This document shows, one piece after another, positions 29,242-36,611 of a stretch of 56,181 bases of DNA. The translations under genes were made by a program, and so were the position numbers. The first letter of the stretch is position 1; each line of letters begins with the position of its first letter. The stretch comes from a virus, in the IMG/VR virus record IMGVR_UViG_3300010412_000017, positions 1 to 56,181 of that record. One strand, 5' to 3'. The notes below the pieces were generated by a model that worked only from the letters and a program-made list of their open reading frames with translations, searched no databases and was not told the origin of the DNA.

Positions 29242-29949
29242 CTACTCGTTGGCTTCAGGCAAGTCCTCGGCCTGCTCCTCCGGCAGGTCGGTGCTCATCC
29301 CCAGCGTCGCCTTGATCTGGGCCATGGCTCGCATGCCCTTCTCGATGTCGCGTTGCTTGATCTCCGGCTGGGCCAACCGGACGGCGTCCGGTGGCGCGAC
29401 CGGCGGGAGCCGGATCGTTTTCCCGTGCTGCAGGGCCTCCAGCGTCGCCTTCCAGGCTTTCAGAAAGGCGGGCTTGCCCTGGCTTTCGCTCATCCGGCGG
29501 AAGGCCCACGCGCCGCCACAGGCCGTCACGGCGTGGTGAATGCCGCGGTGCCAGTATTCCCCGCGGCAGGCGGCCTGGTAGGCCTCCTCGGGCTCCATCA
29601 GCTTGTGGTCGGCGTAGTCGCCCAGGCACCAGGCGATGAACTCCGGCAGCTTGGCCGGGTGCTCGCGCCCGCTGGCGATGGCCTTACCGATGCCGCGCTT
29701 GATCTGGTAGTCGTTCAGCGGCGTCAGGGCCTTGATCCACATCGGGTTCGGCTTCTCGCCAAAACTCGCCGGCCAGAGGGTCCCGTAGGTCTGGGTCATC
29801 ACCACCCAGAGCCGCTTCATGCGCTTCTCGTGATGCTCCGCTGCCTGCTCCCGCTCGGCTTGCGCGTCGTGCCAGCTCTTGTTGGCAGTCCTCATCGTTT
29901 GCTCGCATCGCTCGCTCGTAGGGAGAAAGTCTCCGATCTGCTTGGCCAT
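29242..29949 (-). CDS. Replication protein P-like helicase loader
   Basis: The protein has 235 residues from the ATG at 29949, with AGGAGG six bases upstream. After a helical start, residues about 50-110 give the lambda-P-like block: W..M...YG..W (VVMTQTYGTLWPASFG), a helix with GIGKAIASGREHPAKLPEFIAWCLG, and a later GAWAFRRMSES. Lambda P delivers the host DnaB helicase to the origin-bound O protein. The gene follows an O-like initiator and its first 266 bp are shared with that gene in another frame. Confidence 0.68.
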   Translation of the reverse strand: MAKQIGDFLPTSERCEQTMRTANKSWHDAQAEREQAAEHHEKRMKRLWVVMTQTYGTLWPASFGEKPNPMWIKALTPLNDYQIKRGIGKAIASGREHPAKLPEFIAWCLGDYADHKLMEPEEAYQAACRGEYWHRGIHHAVTACGGAWAFRRMSESQGKPAFLKAWKATLEALQHGKTIRLPPVAPPDAVRLAQPEIKQRDIEKGMRAMAQIKATLGMSTDLPEEQAEDLPEANE

Positions 29950-30616
29950 GGTGCGCCTCCTGTTGTGGCTTGGTCTCATCGGTCCAGCGCTCGTGCCTCA
30001 GATAGCGAACGCCGTAGGGTATGTATTTCGGGTCTCGTGTCCCTTGGTGGATCTCCTCGTTCCACTGCCGGGTGTGCTCGATGATCTCGTCCGCCTTGTC
30101 GTCGAGGTGCTTTCGCTTCCAGACCTCCTTGGCCTGTTTCTTTTCCTCGCCCCTGGGGTAGAGCTTCCACCACGCCTCGAAGCGCTCGCCGGACCCCCCT
30201 GGGGGGGTAGGGGGGGTTGGTTCTATTACCTCGTTCTGTTTATTACCTAGTTCGGGGGGCAATTCGCCCCCCATAGGGGGGTCAATTCGCCCCCCCTGGG
30301 GGGTCACTGTGCCCCCCCTGGTCAAATTGTCCGCCCCCGGCATGCCGGCCCAGTAGGCCGGTCCCAGGGCCCAGGTTCGCCCGGTCTTGGTGTCGGCGTC
30401 CTCTGGCACCAGGTAGTCGCCCGCTTCCAGCTCACGAAGGGCCCGCATCACCGTCCGGCGGTCCATGCAGACCATGTCGCTCAGCGTCTTGACCGTGGGG
30501 TAGCTGCCCTCGCTCTTGTCCTTGTCGGTGAAATAGGCCACGGCCATCAGGACGAACTTGTCCCTCGGTGCCATCTTGATGTGCCGAAGGGCACGGCCGA
30601 TCTGCCAGTAGGCCAT
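29684..30616 (-). CDS. Replication initiator O-like protein (winged helix; origin inside the gene)
   Basis: I read this from the ATG at 30616, preceded by AGGAGAACC; an ATG at 30640 is also possible. It gives 310 residues. The N-terminal about 95 are a helix-turn-helix domain (RALRHIKMAPRDKFVLMAVA, SYPTVKTLSDMVCMDRRTVM, RALRELEAGDYLV). A Gly/Pro-rich segment (about 100-140) is encoded by the iterons, then a basic helical domain (FEAWWKLYPRGEEKKQAKE, typical of phage O/DnaT-like C-domains). The last about 88 residues overlap the P-like gene. O proteins bind iterons and recruit P and DnaB. Confidence 0.75.
   Translation of the reverse strand: MAYWQIGRALRHIKMAPRDKFVLMAVAYFTDKDKSEGSYPTVKTLSDMVCMDRRTVMRALRELEAGDYLVPEDADTKTGRTWALGPAYWAGMPGADNLTRGGTVTPQGGRIDPPMGGELPPELGNKQNEVIEPTPPTPPGGSGERFEAWWKLYPRGEEKKQAKEVWKRKHLDDKADEIIEHTRQWNEEIHQGTRDPKYIPYGVRYLRHERWTDETKPQQEAHHGQADRRLSPYERAMRANDEDCQQELARRASRAGAGSGASREAHEAALGGDDPDLRDPLAGEFWREAEPDVDQGPDAAERLPDQARHR
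30220..30341. repeat. Candidate replication origin: 22-bp iterons beside an AT-rich stretch
   Basis: Three copies with exact 22-bp periodicity start at 30254, 30276 and 30298, each of the form GGGGGG-(T)CAATTCG-CCCCCC; the third has CACTGTG in the centre. A degenerate fourth may follow at 30320. Each copy is itself an inverted repeat. A 34-bp AT-rich stretch (30220-30253) flanks them inside an otherwise GC-rich genome, and another G/C block lies at 30191-30218. The arrangement matches the lambda origin, which is also iterons plus an AT-rich segment within the O gene. Confidence 0.72.
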
Positions 30617-30766
30617 CGCTTGGTTCTCCTGTTGGTTCATTGTTGTGGTCCTCGCTATCGAGGGCGGCCTGCCAGGTTGCCCTGGTTGGCCGCCGTTGTG
30701 CAAGCCCTTCTCGTGGCTCGCTTTCTGAAACTCCCGGAAACGCGTCCCAGCGCGTCCATAGTCGTT

Positions 30767-30895
30767 TCAACGCACCCGTATTGTACCCAATGCCTCCGCC
30801 AATTGCCCGATACTTTCGGCTGCCAGGCCCGCCAGGGCTGCCACCGCCGAAATGGCGAGCAGGAGGATCAGGACCGCTCCGGTCTTGTCGTTCAT
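30767..30895 (-). CDS. Very small membrane protein
   Basis: The frame has 42 codons (MNDKTGAVLILLLAISAVAA, ending GTIRVR). One hydrophobic helix runs from about 7 to 26, then an amphipathic helix. It overlaps the upstream zinc-ribbon gene by 4 bp. Coupling and a single clean transmembrane segment support it; no role known. The 150 bases between its stop and the O start hold no gene I can support. Confidence 0.52.
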   Translation of the reverse strand: MNDKTGAVLILLLAISAVAALAGLAAESIGQLAEALGTIRVR

Positions 30896-31119
30896 CGCTT
30901 GGTTCCCCTTGGTTTGCGCCACTTGTCCGCCTGCTGGCAGCTCGCAAAATGCGAGGCGTGGGTCCCGTACTGAAACAGCGGGGTGGCGTCGTCGTCGTAT
31001 TCCAGCTCGGCCTCGTCCACGCTGTCGGCGTCTACTGGCATCATTTGTCCCTGCTCGGTGCGCATCCACACGATGGCTGCACCGCAGCTCCGGCAGGTTC
31101 CCTGCCTGACCGGCCTCAT
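30892..31119 (-). CDS. Small zinc-ribbon-like protein
   Basis: The protein has 75 residues. An N-terminal CRSCGAAIVW knuckle and a C-terminal H-x3-H-x3-C (THASHFASCQQ) could together bind one zinc ion. Between them is a very acidic strand (DEAELEYDDDATPLF). Phage proteins with this 'CRSCGA.I.W..T..G..MPVD' start are frequent and unassigned. It is coupled to both neighbours. Confidence 0.62.
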   Translation of the reverse strand: MRPVRQGTCRSCGAAIVWMRTEQGQMMPVDADSVDEAELEYDDDATPLFQYGTHASHFASCQQADKWRKPRGTKR

Positions 31120-31610
31120 TCCGGCTCTCCCAGCACCAGGGTGTAGGCGCCGTACTTGCCGGCCACCGGCACCACCGCCAGGATCTTGCGCCCCTCGTGC
31201 TCGATCAGGGCGCGGGCCACGTCCTCGGCGTATTCGCCCTCCTCGAAGTAGATGGAGTTGCCCGGCTCCTCCTGGGCGTTCTCCACCAGGCGAAGGTCGC
31301 CAAACCGGCGCTTCATCTCCTTGTAGCGTCGCTCGACCTCGGTGTTGATCACCCGCTCCCGCTCCTCGTCGCTTAGCGACTCCTCGGCCTCGTGCAGCTC
31401 CCGGCGCACCTCAAACTGGCGCCGCATCAGCTCGGCGATCTCCTTGTCCGCCTTCTCGCGCTGCTCCTTGGCGTGCTGCTTGACCGTCCACTCGGCCGCC
31501 TTGAGCGCGATCTCCCGCGCCCGCTCCTCGTAGACCCAGGGCCAGCCGGTGTCGGACGGCCGCGGGTCGAAGGGCCCGCCTACCGGGTCCCATGCGTCGT
31601 CGTTACTCAT
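31116..31610 (-). CDS. Charged coiled-coil protein, unknown
   Basis: I use the ATG at 31610 (MSNDDAWDPVGGPFDPR) because GGAGGGAAAGG precedes it; a GTG at 31625 is the alternative. It gives 164 residues. A long, highly charged helix (about 40-110) carries clear heptads (ELMRRQFEVRRELHEAEESL), then a small strand-rich end (RKILAVVPVAGKYGAYTLVL). The role is unknown. Confidence 0.58.
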   Translation of the reverse strand: MSNDDAWDPVGGPFDPRPSDTGWPWVYEERAREIALKAAEWTVKQHAKEQREKADKEIAELMRRQFEVRRELHEAEESLSDEERERVINTEVERRYKEMKRRFGDLRLVENAQEEPGNSIYFEEGEYAEDVARALIEHEGRKILAVVPVAGKYGAYTLVLGEPE

Positions 31611-31855
31611 CGCCTTTCCCTCCACGGTTCTCCGCTCATCTCCTCACTGTAGGCCTTGGCGATGGATCTCAAAACGCCAACCGCCCAGAGGCGCTGCCAC
31701 TTCACGTATTTGCGGGCCAGGATGCGCTGGCCGTGGTCGGTCTGCAGCGCGTTGATCAGCTGCAGGAGCATGTTGAATTGAACCACCAGCTTTGAATGGC
31801 TCATGCGCCCCTCGGTCTCCTCCTCCAGCAGCGACTCTCTCTCGGCGTCAGTCAT
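31607..31855 (-). CDS. Small helical protein, unknown
   Basis: The protein has 82 residues from the ATG at 31855, chosen over the ATG at 31870 because GGAGGG lies seven bases upstream. It is all-helical in appearance (HSKLVVQFNMLLQLINALQT, then RKYVKWQRLWAVGVLRSIA) with a basic C-terminus. It overlaps both neighbours by a few bases. No family recognised. Confidence 0.55.
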   Translation of the reverse strand: MTDAERESLLEEETEGRMSHSKLVVQFNMLLQLINALQTDHGQRILARKYVKWQRLWAVGVLRSIAKAYSEEMSGEPWRERR

Positions 31856-32063
31856 GACGGTGCCCTCCATGCTTGGCCCGCATATGGTCCGCCAGGCCGC
31901 CCTCCTTTACCCGCTTCTCGCAGATCGGGCAGGTGGTGCGCTCCAGGCTGATCGGAAAGCCCGGCGCCTTGGTGCCGAATATCTCCTCGTTGAAGTCGCC
32001 GATGTACTCGCCGGTCTCCTCGTCGAGCAGGCCCTCCAGCATCATGTCTGCTATCTCACCCAT
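31848..32063 (-). CDS. Small protein with a C2H2-type zinc finger
   Basis: The protein has 71 residues. An acidic N-terminal half (EGLLDEETGEYIGDFNEEIF) precedes one finger, C45-x2-C48-x11-H60-x4-H65 (CPICEKRVKEGGLADHMRAK), and a His-rich end. The finger is one residue shorter in its loop than the two in the head operon. Single-finger early phage proteins of this kind often contact nucleic acid or host factors. Confidence 0.66.
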   Translation of the reverse strand: MGEIADMMLEGLLDEETGEYIGDFNEEIFGTKAPGFPISLERTTCPICEKRVKEGGLADHMRAKHGGHRHD

Positions 32064-32661
32064 GTCGGTTCTCCTGTTTCATCTCGTCGATGTACTTCTG
32101 TCGTTTCACCACCTGGGCTCCCGCTACCCGCTTCAGGGTTTTCACCGGCACCAGGCAGCCCAGGGTCTCGTTCAGTTGGTCGGTCTTGCGCTGGGGTCTC
32201 AGTGCCGTGGTCAGGTTCAGGTTGCTGTCGCACCAAAACCACCGCAGCAGCTTCAACCACGGAATGATCACCAGGTCGTCGCTCTGCAGGTAAAGATAGA
32301 GCAGCACGTCGGTGCGCAGGGTCTGCATCCAGCCTGGCTTCATGCCGCGCTCGTAGAAGCTCGCCTCGTCCTCCAGGTTCCGGTTGCTCCAGACCTCCAG
32401 AAACAGCGATCCGTAGCCGTTCACGCCCTTCGGGTCGTAGGCCGCCTCGACGCCCTTGATCTCGACCGCCACCAGCATTGGCTCCTGCCCCTCGCCCTGG
32501 TAGATGCTTGTCAGGGCGTCGCCGACGGTGTGCTGAAGAAACCGCGCCAGGGGCCCTTTCTCGGTGGGCACCCAGGCGCCGTCGGAGCGCACGTCCAGTA
32601 GCGGCATCAGCTTTTTAAGGGCCTTGCGCTCGGTCTCCTTGTTGTCGGCGTAGGTGGTCAT
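32056..32661 (-). CDS. PD-(D/E)XK-like protein, putative nuclease
   Basis: The protein has 201 residues. The block VAVEIKGVEAAYDPKG... SLFLEVWSNRN, then FYERGMKPGWMQTLRTDVLLYLYLQSD and LVIIPWLKLLRWF is the pattern of phage proteins I associate with the PD-(D/E)XK fold: an acidic strand, GW-T--ADVLLYYFL, and a strand-helix end. Which acidic residues would be catalytic is unclear. It lies in the recombination/early block. Confidence 0.55.
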   Translation of the reverse strand: MTTYADNKETERKALKKLMPLLDVRSDGAWVPTEKGPLARFLQHTVGDALTSIYQGEGQEPMLVAVEIKGVEAAYDPKGVNGYGSLFLEVWSNRNLEDEASFYERGMKPGWMQTLRTDVLLYLYLQSDDLVIIPWLKLLRWFWCDSNLNLTTALRPQRKTDQLNETLGCLVPVKTLKRVAGAQVVKRQKYIDEMKQENRHG

Positions 32662-32939
32662 TTGCGGGCTGCCCTCACGATGATGCCGTCCTCGTCCTCG
32701 TCGTCGAGCACCATGATCAGGTCGGCAAACTCCTTGCCCATCGCCTCGATCAGCTTCCCCATGCCGTCGATCAGCTCGGGCGGCGGTGGCTCGTCGGTGA
32801 CGCGCCCGCAGGCCATCACGATCAGCTCCGGGCCCATCTTGTGCTGGAGTAGCTTGTCGAGCACGTTGCAGGCGGCCACGCCGGCGATGGCGTCGCGCTT
32901 GGTCATCGGTTGCCTGTTCAGCCAGTCTTGCATGTTCAT
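32658..32939 (-). CDS. Small unknown early protein (93 residues)
   Basis: It starts at the ATG at 32939 (MNMQDWLNRQPMTKRD) after AAGGAGACAAGAG. It is helical with an acidic C-terminal part (EFADLIMVLDDEDEDGIIV). It shares its helix-rich, acidic style with the next gene upstream; the pair may be diverged relatives (both carry an LL.H..GP.L segment), a likeness noted by eye only. Confidence 0.55.
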   Translation of the reverse strand: MNMQDWLNRQPMTKRDAIAGVAACNVLDKLLQHKMGPELIVMACGRVTDEPPPPELIDGMGKLIEAMGKEFADLIMVLDDEDEDGIIVRAARK

Positions 32940-33235
32940 CTCTTGTCTCCTTGTTGCTGTTGGCGCTGCTCGATGACCTCGGCCTTGTCGCTCATGGCCT
33001 CCAGCTGGTCGGCGAGCACGCGGGTGAATTCGAGCAGCCACGCGTGGGTCTCGGGGGCGAAGTCGTCGCCCATCGCTTGCATTGCCCCCAGCGTGAGGCC
33101 TGGTCCTATGTCGTGGGCGAGTAGCTCGTGCAGGTCGTCGAGCATCGTGACCGCGTTCATGAAGTCCTCGGAGGTCAGGGGCGTGTGCCGCCTGACCTCG
33201 CACCATGTCTCGTAGTCGACCTCCGGGTCGCTCAT
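32936..33235 (-). CDS. Small unknown early protein (99 residues)
   Basis: It starts at 33235 (MSDPEVDYETWCEVRRHTPL) and is ATGA-coupled on both sides. It is helix-rich and acidic (VTMLDDLHELLAHDIGPGLT) and ends in a glutamine-rich helix (EVIEQRQQQQGDKR). The LLAHDIGPGL phrase resembles LLQHKMGPEL in its downstream neighbour, which hints at a duplication. Confidence 0.55.
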   Translation of the reverse strand: MSDPEVDYETWCEVRRHTPLTSEDFMNAVTMLDDLHELLAHDIGPGLTLGAMQAMGDDFAPETHAWLLEFTRVLADQLEAMSDKAEVIEQRQQQQGDKR

Positions 33236-33963
33236 CGAATGGCGACCTCGTTCTCCTGGTAGATCTCGATGCCTGGGATCTGGCGCTCGCCGCGGCGCAC
33301 CGCCTCGTTGACCAGGACGCTGTCGACCGTCAGGAACTCCCGCGGCACCTGGCTGGCGTCGGTGATCTTCCACTTCCAGACCTTGCGCACGCTCGCGCTC
33401 GCGGTGCCGCCCCTGGCCGGCCCCTTGTTGGCCGCCTTGGTCTCGGCCTCGGCGGTCTTGATGCCTTGCTCGATGATGGCCTCCGCGGCCTCGTCACCGG
33501 CCACCTCGCGGGCTTTCTCCGCCAGGGCGAGGGCTTGTGCCTCCGCCTCCTCGCGGGCCTTACGGGCGGCCTCGTCGGCCTTGCGCTGGGCGATGCCCTG
33601 GGCGGTTCCGACCTTGGCCTTCAGGGCCTTCTCCGCTTTCGCCAGCGGGTCGGTGAATTGATCCCGGAACCACTTGTTGACCGCCTTCACGGCCCGGTCG
33701 GGCTCTGAAACGTAGGCCTTGCGCAGCTCGTCCTGGGCGGTGTTGCACAGCTTCACCAGCTTCACCAGGTCCACCGCCTTGCCGATCAGGTCCTTGGCCT
33801 CCAGCTCCTCGCCGCTCGGCACGCGCTCGACCTGGGCCAGGATCTTATCCCGGCGTTCGCCCAGCTCCAGGCTCTCGGGGTCGGATGAAACCTTGGCGAC
33901 CGCCAGGGTGCTCAGGTTGGCCGGGGTTGCCTCGAAGGGCAGCATGTATTTTTCTTCGCTCAT
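33232..33963 (-). CDS. Coiled-coil protein of the recombination operon
   Basis: The protein has 243 residues. A long Ala/Glu/Lys coiled coil (about 85-170) is followed by a small conserved beta domain: VWKWKITDASQVPREFLTVD then a QIPGIEIYQENEVAIR end. This C-terminal box is typical of phage proteins encoded next to RecT and the YqaJ exonuclease, some called Gam-like or phage-specific recombination accessories. It may hold or protect DNA ends. Naming a precise function would be premature. Confidence 0.68.
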   Translation of the reverse strand: MSEEKYMLPFEATPANLSTLAVAKVSSDPESLELGERRDKILAQVERVPSGEELEAKDLIGKAVDLVKLVKLCNTAQDELRKAYVSEPDRAVKAVNKWFRDQFTDPLAKAEKALKAKVGTAQGIAQRKADEAARKAREEAEAQALALAEKAREVAGDEAAEAIIEQGIKTAEAETKAANKGPARGGTASASVRKVWKWKITDASQVPREFLTVDSVLVNEAVRRGERQIPGIEIYQENEVAIR

Positions 33964-33990
33964 GGTTGGTTCTCCTGTTCCGTGCGGTTG

Positions 33991-34641
33991 TTAGAAAAGG
34001 TCCGGGACTGCACGGGTGTCCTCGGGTACATCATTAACCAACGGCGCCCGCTTATCCAGCGCGTCGGCAAAGGCCAGCACCCGCTCGGCCAGCATGCTGA
34101 TGTAGGCGTCGTCGCGGGGGATGCGCTGGATGAAGCAGGGCCGCGCCTCGTAGGCGGCGTGGTAGCTCACGAAGTCGCAGAAAAGGGCGCCGGTCACCCA
34201 CAGGCCGCCCTGCACCTGGGGGATGTGCTCGGCGGCCATGCCGTGGCGCACGTTGCTTATGTGGCGCTCCATCTTGATCGGGCTCTTGATCTCGATGGTG
34301 CCCTGGTAGACCCGGCCGTCGAGGCTTACCCCGATCTGCTCGTGCTGGTAGAGGGTGATGAAGCCGACCTGCTCGACCTCGGTGTCGGTCAGCAGCTCGT
34401 AGGCGGCCCGCGCCCTGGGCTCCATGCGGTTGCCCCACTCCAGCGACTTGGCGGTGACCGCGGTGGCCCGCACGTACTCGGCGGCGGCCTCGCGGCCCTG
34501 GGCCAGCACCTCGCGCTGCTCCAGCAGCTCGTCGTAGTAGCGCTGCCGGGTCGGCAGGGTGCCCAGCACGCGGCAGAACTCAGAGCCGGTTATCTTGCCC
34601 AGGCGGTCGATGTACCACTCGATGGTGCCCTGGGCGTTCAT
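33991..34641 (-). CDS. YqaJ/lambda-type 5'-3' exonuclease
   Basis: The protein has 216 residues. Conserved parts are KITGSEFCRVLG near the start, SLEWGNRMEPRARAAYEL, the catalytic core GVSLDGRV...GTIEIKSP (Asp then E-x-K) and VQGGLWVTGALFCDFVSYH. This is the viral alkaline-exonuclease group, which resects double-stranded ends to give 3' tails for a RecT annealase. The RecT gene lies just upstream, completing a two-protein recombination system. Confidence 0.88.
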   Translation of the reverse strand: MNAQGTIEWYIDRLGKITGSEFCRVLGTLPTRQRYYDELLEQREVLAQGREAAAEYVRATAVTAKSLEWGNRMEPRARAAYELLTDTEVEQVGFITLYQHEQIGVSLDGRVYQGTIEIKSPIKMERHISNVRHGMAAEHIPQVQGGLWVTGALFCDFVSYHAAYEARPCFIQRIPRDDAYISMLAERVLAFADALDKRAPLVNDVPEDTRAVPDLF

Positions 34642-34961
34642 GGCTGCGCTCCGGTTGAAAGCACCAGGCGCTCGGCGTCGCTGCCGTGCACCTCCCAGAG
34701 GTGGAAGCAGTGCTCGTGCAGGTTCACGTACTCGCGCCGGGGCGGAAGGATCAGCGCCATGTAGGCGTCCTCGGGCACCAGGTCGTAGCGAATGTCGTGC
34801 AGCTCCTTCCAGCTCGGGTTGCGCTTGGGGTGGGCGATGCTCAGGTGCCAGCTGCCGTTCTCGTGGCTCCTGAAGATGGTTATGCCGTTGCCAAGCGCGA
34901 AGGCTTGGGCATGCGGCACCGGGCTCTTGATGAGCCGGTACTTCCGCGGGGTCTGTTTCAC
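34638..34961 (-). CDS. DUF7694-like small protein between RecT and exonuclease
   Basis: The protein has 107 residues from a GTG at 34961, with AGGAGAACCA directly upstream. The phrases SWHLSIAHPKRNPSWKELHD, ...LVPEDAYMALILPPRREYVN and HEHCFHLWEV are common to a small phage family (I believe DUF7694). Its constant place with recombination genes hints at a role there, but none is established. It overlaps RecT and exonuclease by 4 bp each. Confidence 0.68.
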   Translation of the reverse strand: MKQTPRKYRLIKSPVPHAQAFALGNGITIFRSHENGSWHLSIAHPKRNPSWKELHDIRYDLVPEDAYMALILPPRREYVNLHEHCFHLWEVHGSDAERLVLSTGAQP

Positions 34962-35926
34962 TGGTTCTCCTTTTCTCGCTGCCGTTCAGTATGGGCCGTG
35001 ATGGCCTTGGTGATCCACTCGTTTGCTTCCGCGACGCGGTGGCTGCCCAGCTCGGCGATCTTGTCGAGGCCCATCACGCCGGCCACGCGGGCCAGCACCT
35101 TGTCGGCGTTCATGCCCTGGTCGGTCAGGCGGGCGTGAAACGCCAGCAGGTCCTCGTCGGTCACCGTGTCGAAGGTCTCCGGCTCGGCGTCGTCGACCGC
35201 GATGCCCAGGCCCTCGTACTTGTTCTGCACCTCCAGGCTGGTGTCCATCTCTGGGCTGCCGCCCCAGTGCTTGGCTGCCCGGCGCACGACCGTCTTGCGG
35301 GCCATCTCCTCATACCACTTGTTCCATGGGTTGTCGCTGCGGTCCTGCTTTGTCTCGCTCGATGAGCGCGCCCGCTCGATCTGCTCCTTGTCGATGTACT
35401 CGACCTTGGTGATGCCGCTTTTCATGTAGGCGATGCAGTAGGCGCCGACCAGCGGCCCGCGGGCTTGGTGGTTGGCGATCACGGTGTGCTTCACCTCGGG
35501 GTGCGTGCCCATGGTCATCTCGAAGGGCTCGTTCGCGTAGACCACCTGGGCGGTCATGTCGAGCAGGCCGCCCCACTTGTCCGCCGCGGTCTTGAGGCCC
35601 CTCCAGCTGGTGTAGAGCGTGCAGAGCACGCCTCGGCCCTTGATGAACCGCGGCACCAGGTAGGCCTGCTGGCTACTCTTGCGCAGCGTCAGGCCCAGCC
35701 GGGCCACGTCCTCGATGCACTCGCGCACGCTGTCCGGGTCGGCGCTCATCAGCTTCGGGCTGCCCTTGACGATCTCCAGGGCGTATTCGCACTCGTCGCG
35801 GAACTTCAGCGCCGGGTCGATGCGCGCTCGGGTGAAACGGCCGGAGGCCTTCTTGTCGGCCATCAGGGCCTCGATGGCGGCCAAGGCCCGGCCCTGGTTC
35901 TCGGGTTCTCGCTGGTTCTGGTTCAT
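34958..35926 (-). CDS. recT: RecT-family single-strand annealing protein
   Basis: The protein has 322 residues from the ATG at 35926. RecT hallmarks are DVARLGLTLRKSSQQAYLVPR, LYTSWRGLKTAADKWG, the QVVYANEPFEMTMG strand, and NPWNKWYEEMARKTVVRRAA. These form the filament core that anneals complementary strands made by the adjoining exonuclease. The C-terminal acidic part (about 250 onward) is helical and may contact SSB. The upstream gene overlaps by 4 bp. Confidence 0.9.
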   Translation of the reverse strand: MNQNQREPENQGRALAAIEALMADKKASGRFTRARIDPALKFRDECEYALEIVKGSPKLMSADPDSVRECIEDVARLGLTLRKSSQQAYLVPRFIKGRGVLCTLYTSWRGLKTAADKWGGLLDMTAQVVYANEPFEMTMGTHPEVKHTVIANHQARGPLVGAYCIAYMKSGITKVEYIDKEQIERARSSSETKQDRSDNPWNKWYEEMARKTVVRRAAKHWGGSPEMDTSLEVQNKYEGLGIAVDDAEPETFDTVTDEDLLAFHARLTDQGMNADKVLARVAGVMGLDKIAELGSHRVAEANEWITKAITAHTERQREKENQ

Positions 35927-36312
35927 GCGGTTTTCCTCATGTTGTCGCCGGTGTTGATCACCAGCGCGTGGTCGGTGTGGCGGTAGGTCCAGTTCTCGGT
36001 GTGAAAGGTGCCGGTGATATCCGGCCGGCCTTCGCGCAGGGCCCACCGCACCTGGCCCAGCGTGGGCCTGGCTCCCAGGGCCCTGCCCTTGGTGCCGATG
36101 GTGAAGGAGCCGCCGCGGGTCTTGGTGATCCGCAGCCGCTTTTTCCGGTCGTCGAACTCGACGTCTACCTTGTCGCCTGGCTTCCAGCCGGCCTTCTCCA
36201 TCACGCCGCGTGAAAACCGCACCATCACTTGGTGGGTGTCCCGGTAGGCGATCCGGTAGAAGTGCACGGCCGTCGGCGACCGCTTGTTGTTGGGTATTTT
36301 CTCGTAGCTCAT
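35923..36312 (-). CDS. Small beta-barrel protein, AbrB-like in part
   Basis: The protein has 129 residues. The segment MVRFSRGVMEKAGWKPGDKV then DVEFDDRKKRLRITKTRGG has the swapped-hairpin look of AbrB/MazE-type DNA-binding domains. The C-terminal half repeats strand/turn motifs. It is the first gene after the promoter-like element at 36337 and the first gene of the recT operon, so an autoregulatory role is attractive but unproven. Confidence 0.55.
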   Translation of the reverse strand: MSYEKIPNNKRSPTAVHFYRIAYRDTHQVMVRFSRGVMEKAGWKPGDKVDVEFDDRKKRLRITKTRGGSFTIGTKGRALGARPTLGQVRWALREGRPDITGTFHTENWTYRHTDHALVINTGDNMRKTA

Positions 36313-36336
36313 GCGTTACTCCCGTTGTTCTCGTTC

Positions 36337-36365
36337 AGTGTACTGCGCTCGGGTACAAAAGGGTA
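36337..36365 (-). promoter_or_regulatory. Diverged third copy of the early promoter/operator element
   Basis: On the minus strand it reads TTTTGTACCCGAGCGCAG then TACACT, matching the elements at 38623 and 39670 in GTAC-CCG...CA-GTAC and in the -10-like TACACT; the centre is one base longer. It lies just downstream of a stop codon and 25 bases before the 35923-36312 gene, so it probably drives the recombination operon. Confidence 0.5.
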
Positions 36366-36611
36366 CTAAATTCGCCCGATGTTGTGCTCCAGGACGGCGG
36401 CCAGGTCGGCCAGGCAGTCGAGGCGCCAGGCGACCGATGCGGGGCTGGCGTAGTCCTTACGCTGGCTGCGCACCTGCTCCCGCTCCCGGATGGCCGCCTC
36501 GATGGCGCGCACCTCGGTCAGCCAGTCGCGCAGGGCGGTGCCCCTGGGGCCGTGCCAGTTGGCGCCGGCCCACCGCTCGTCGGGGCGTTCGAGATCCAGC
36601 TGCTCAGTCAT
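36366..36611 (-). CDS. Small unknown early protein (81 residues)
   Basis: It starts MTEQLDLERPDERWAGANW; a long charged helix (VRAIEAAIREREQVRSQRK) and a C-terminal helix (CLADLAAVLEHNIGRI) follow. It overlaps its upstream gene by 8 bp, and its stop abuts the promoter element. No family recognised. Confidence 0.55.
   Translation of the reverse strand: MTEQLDLERPDERWAGANWHGPRGTALRDWLTEVRAIEAAIREREQVRSQRKDYASPASVAWRLDCLADLAAVLEHNIGRI

Noticed and set aside
30191-30320. CRISPR-like array in the G/C repeats
   Set aside because: Units are contiguous 22-bp palindromes without unique spacers of constant length; iterons fit better.
30655-30759. 34-codon frame between the small membrane gene and the O-like gene
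   Set aside because: No ribosome site, basic low-complexity product and no coupling to neighbours; likely leader sequence.
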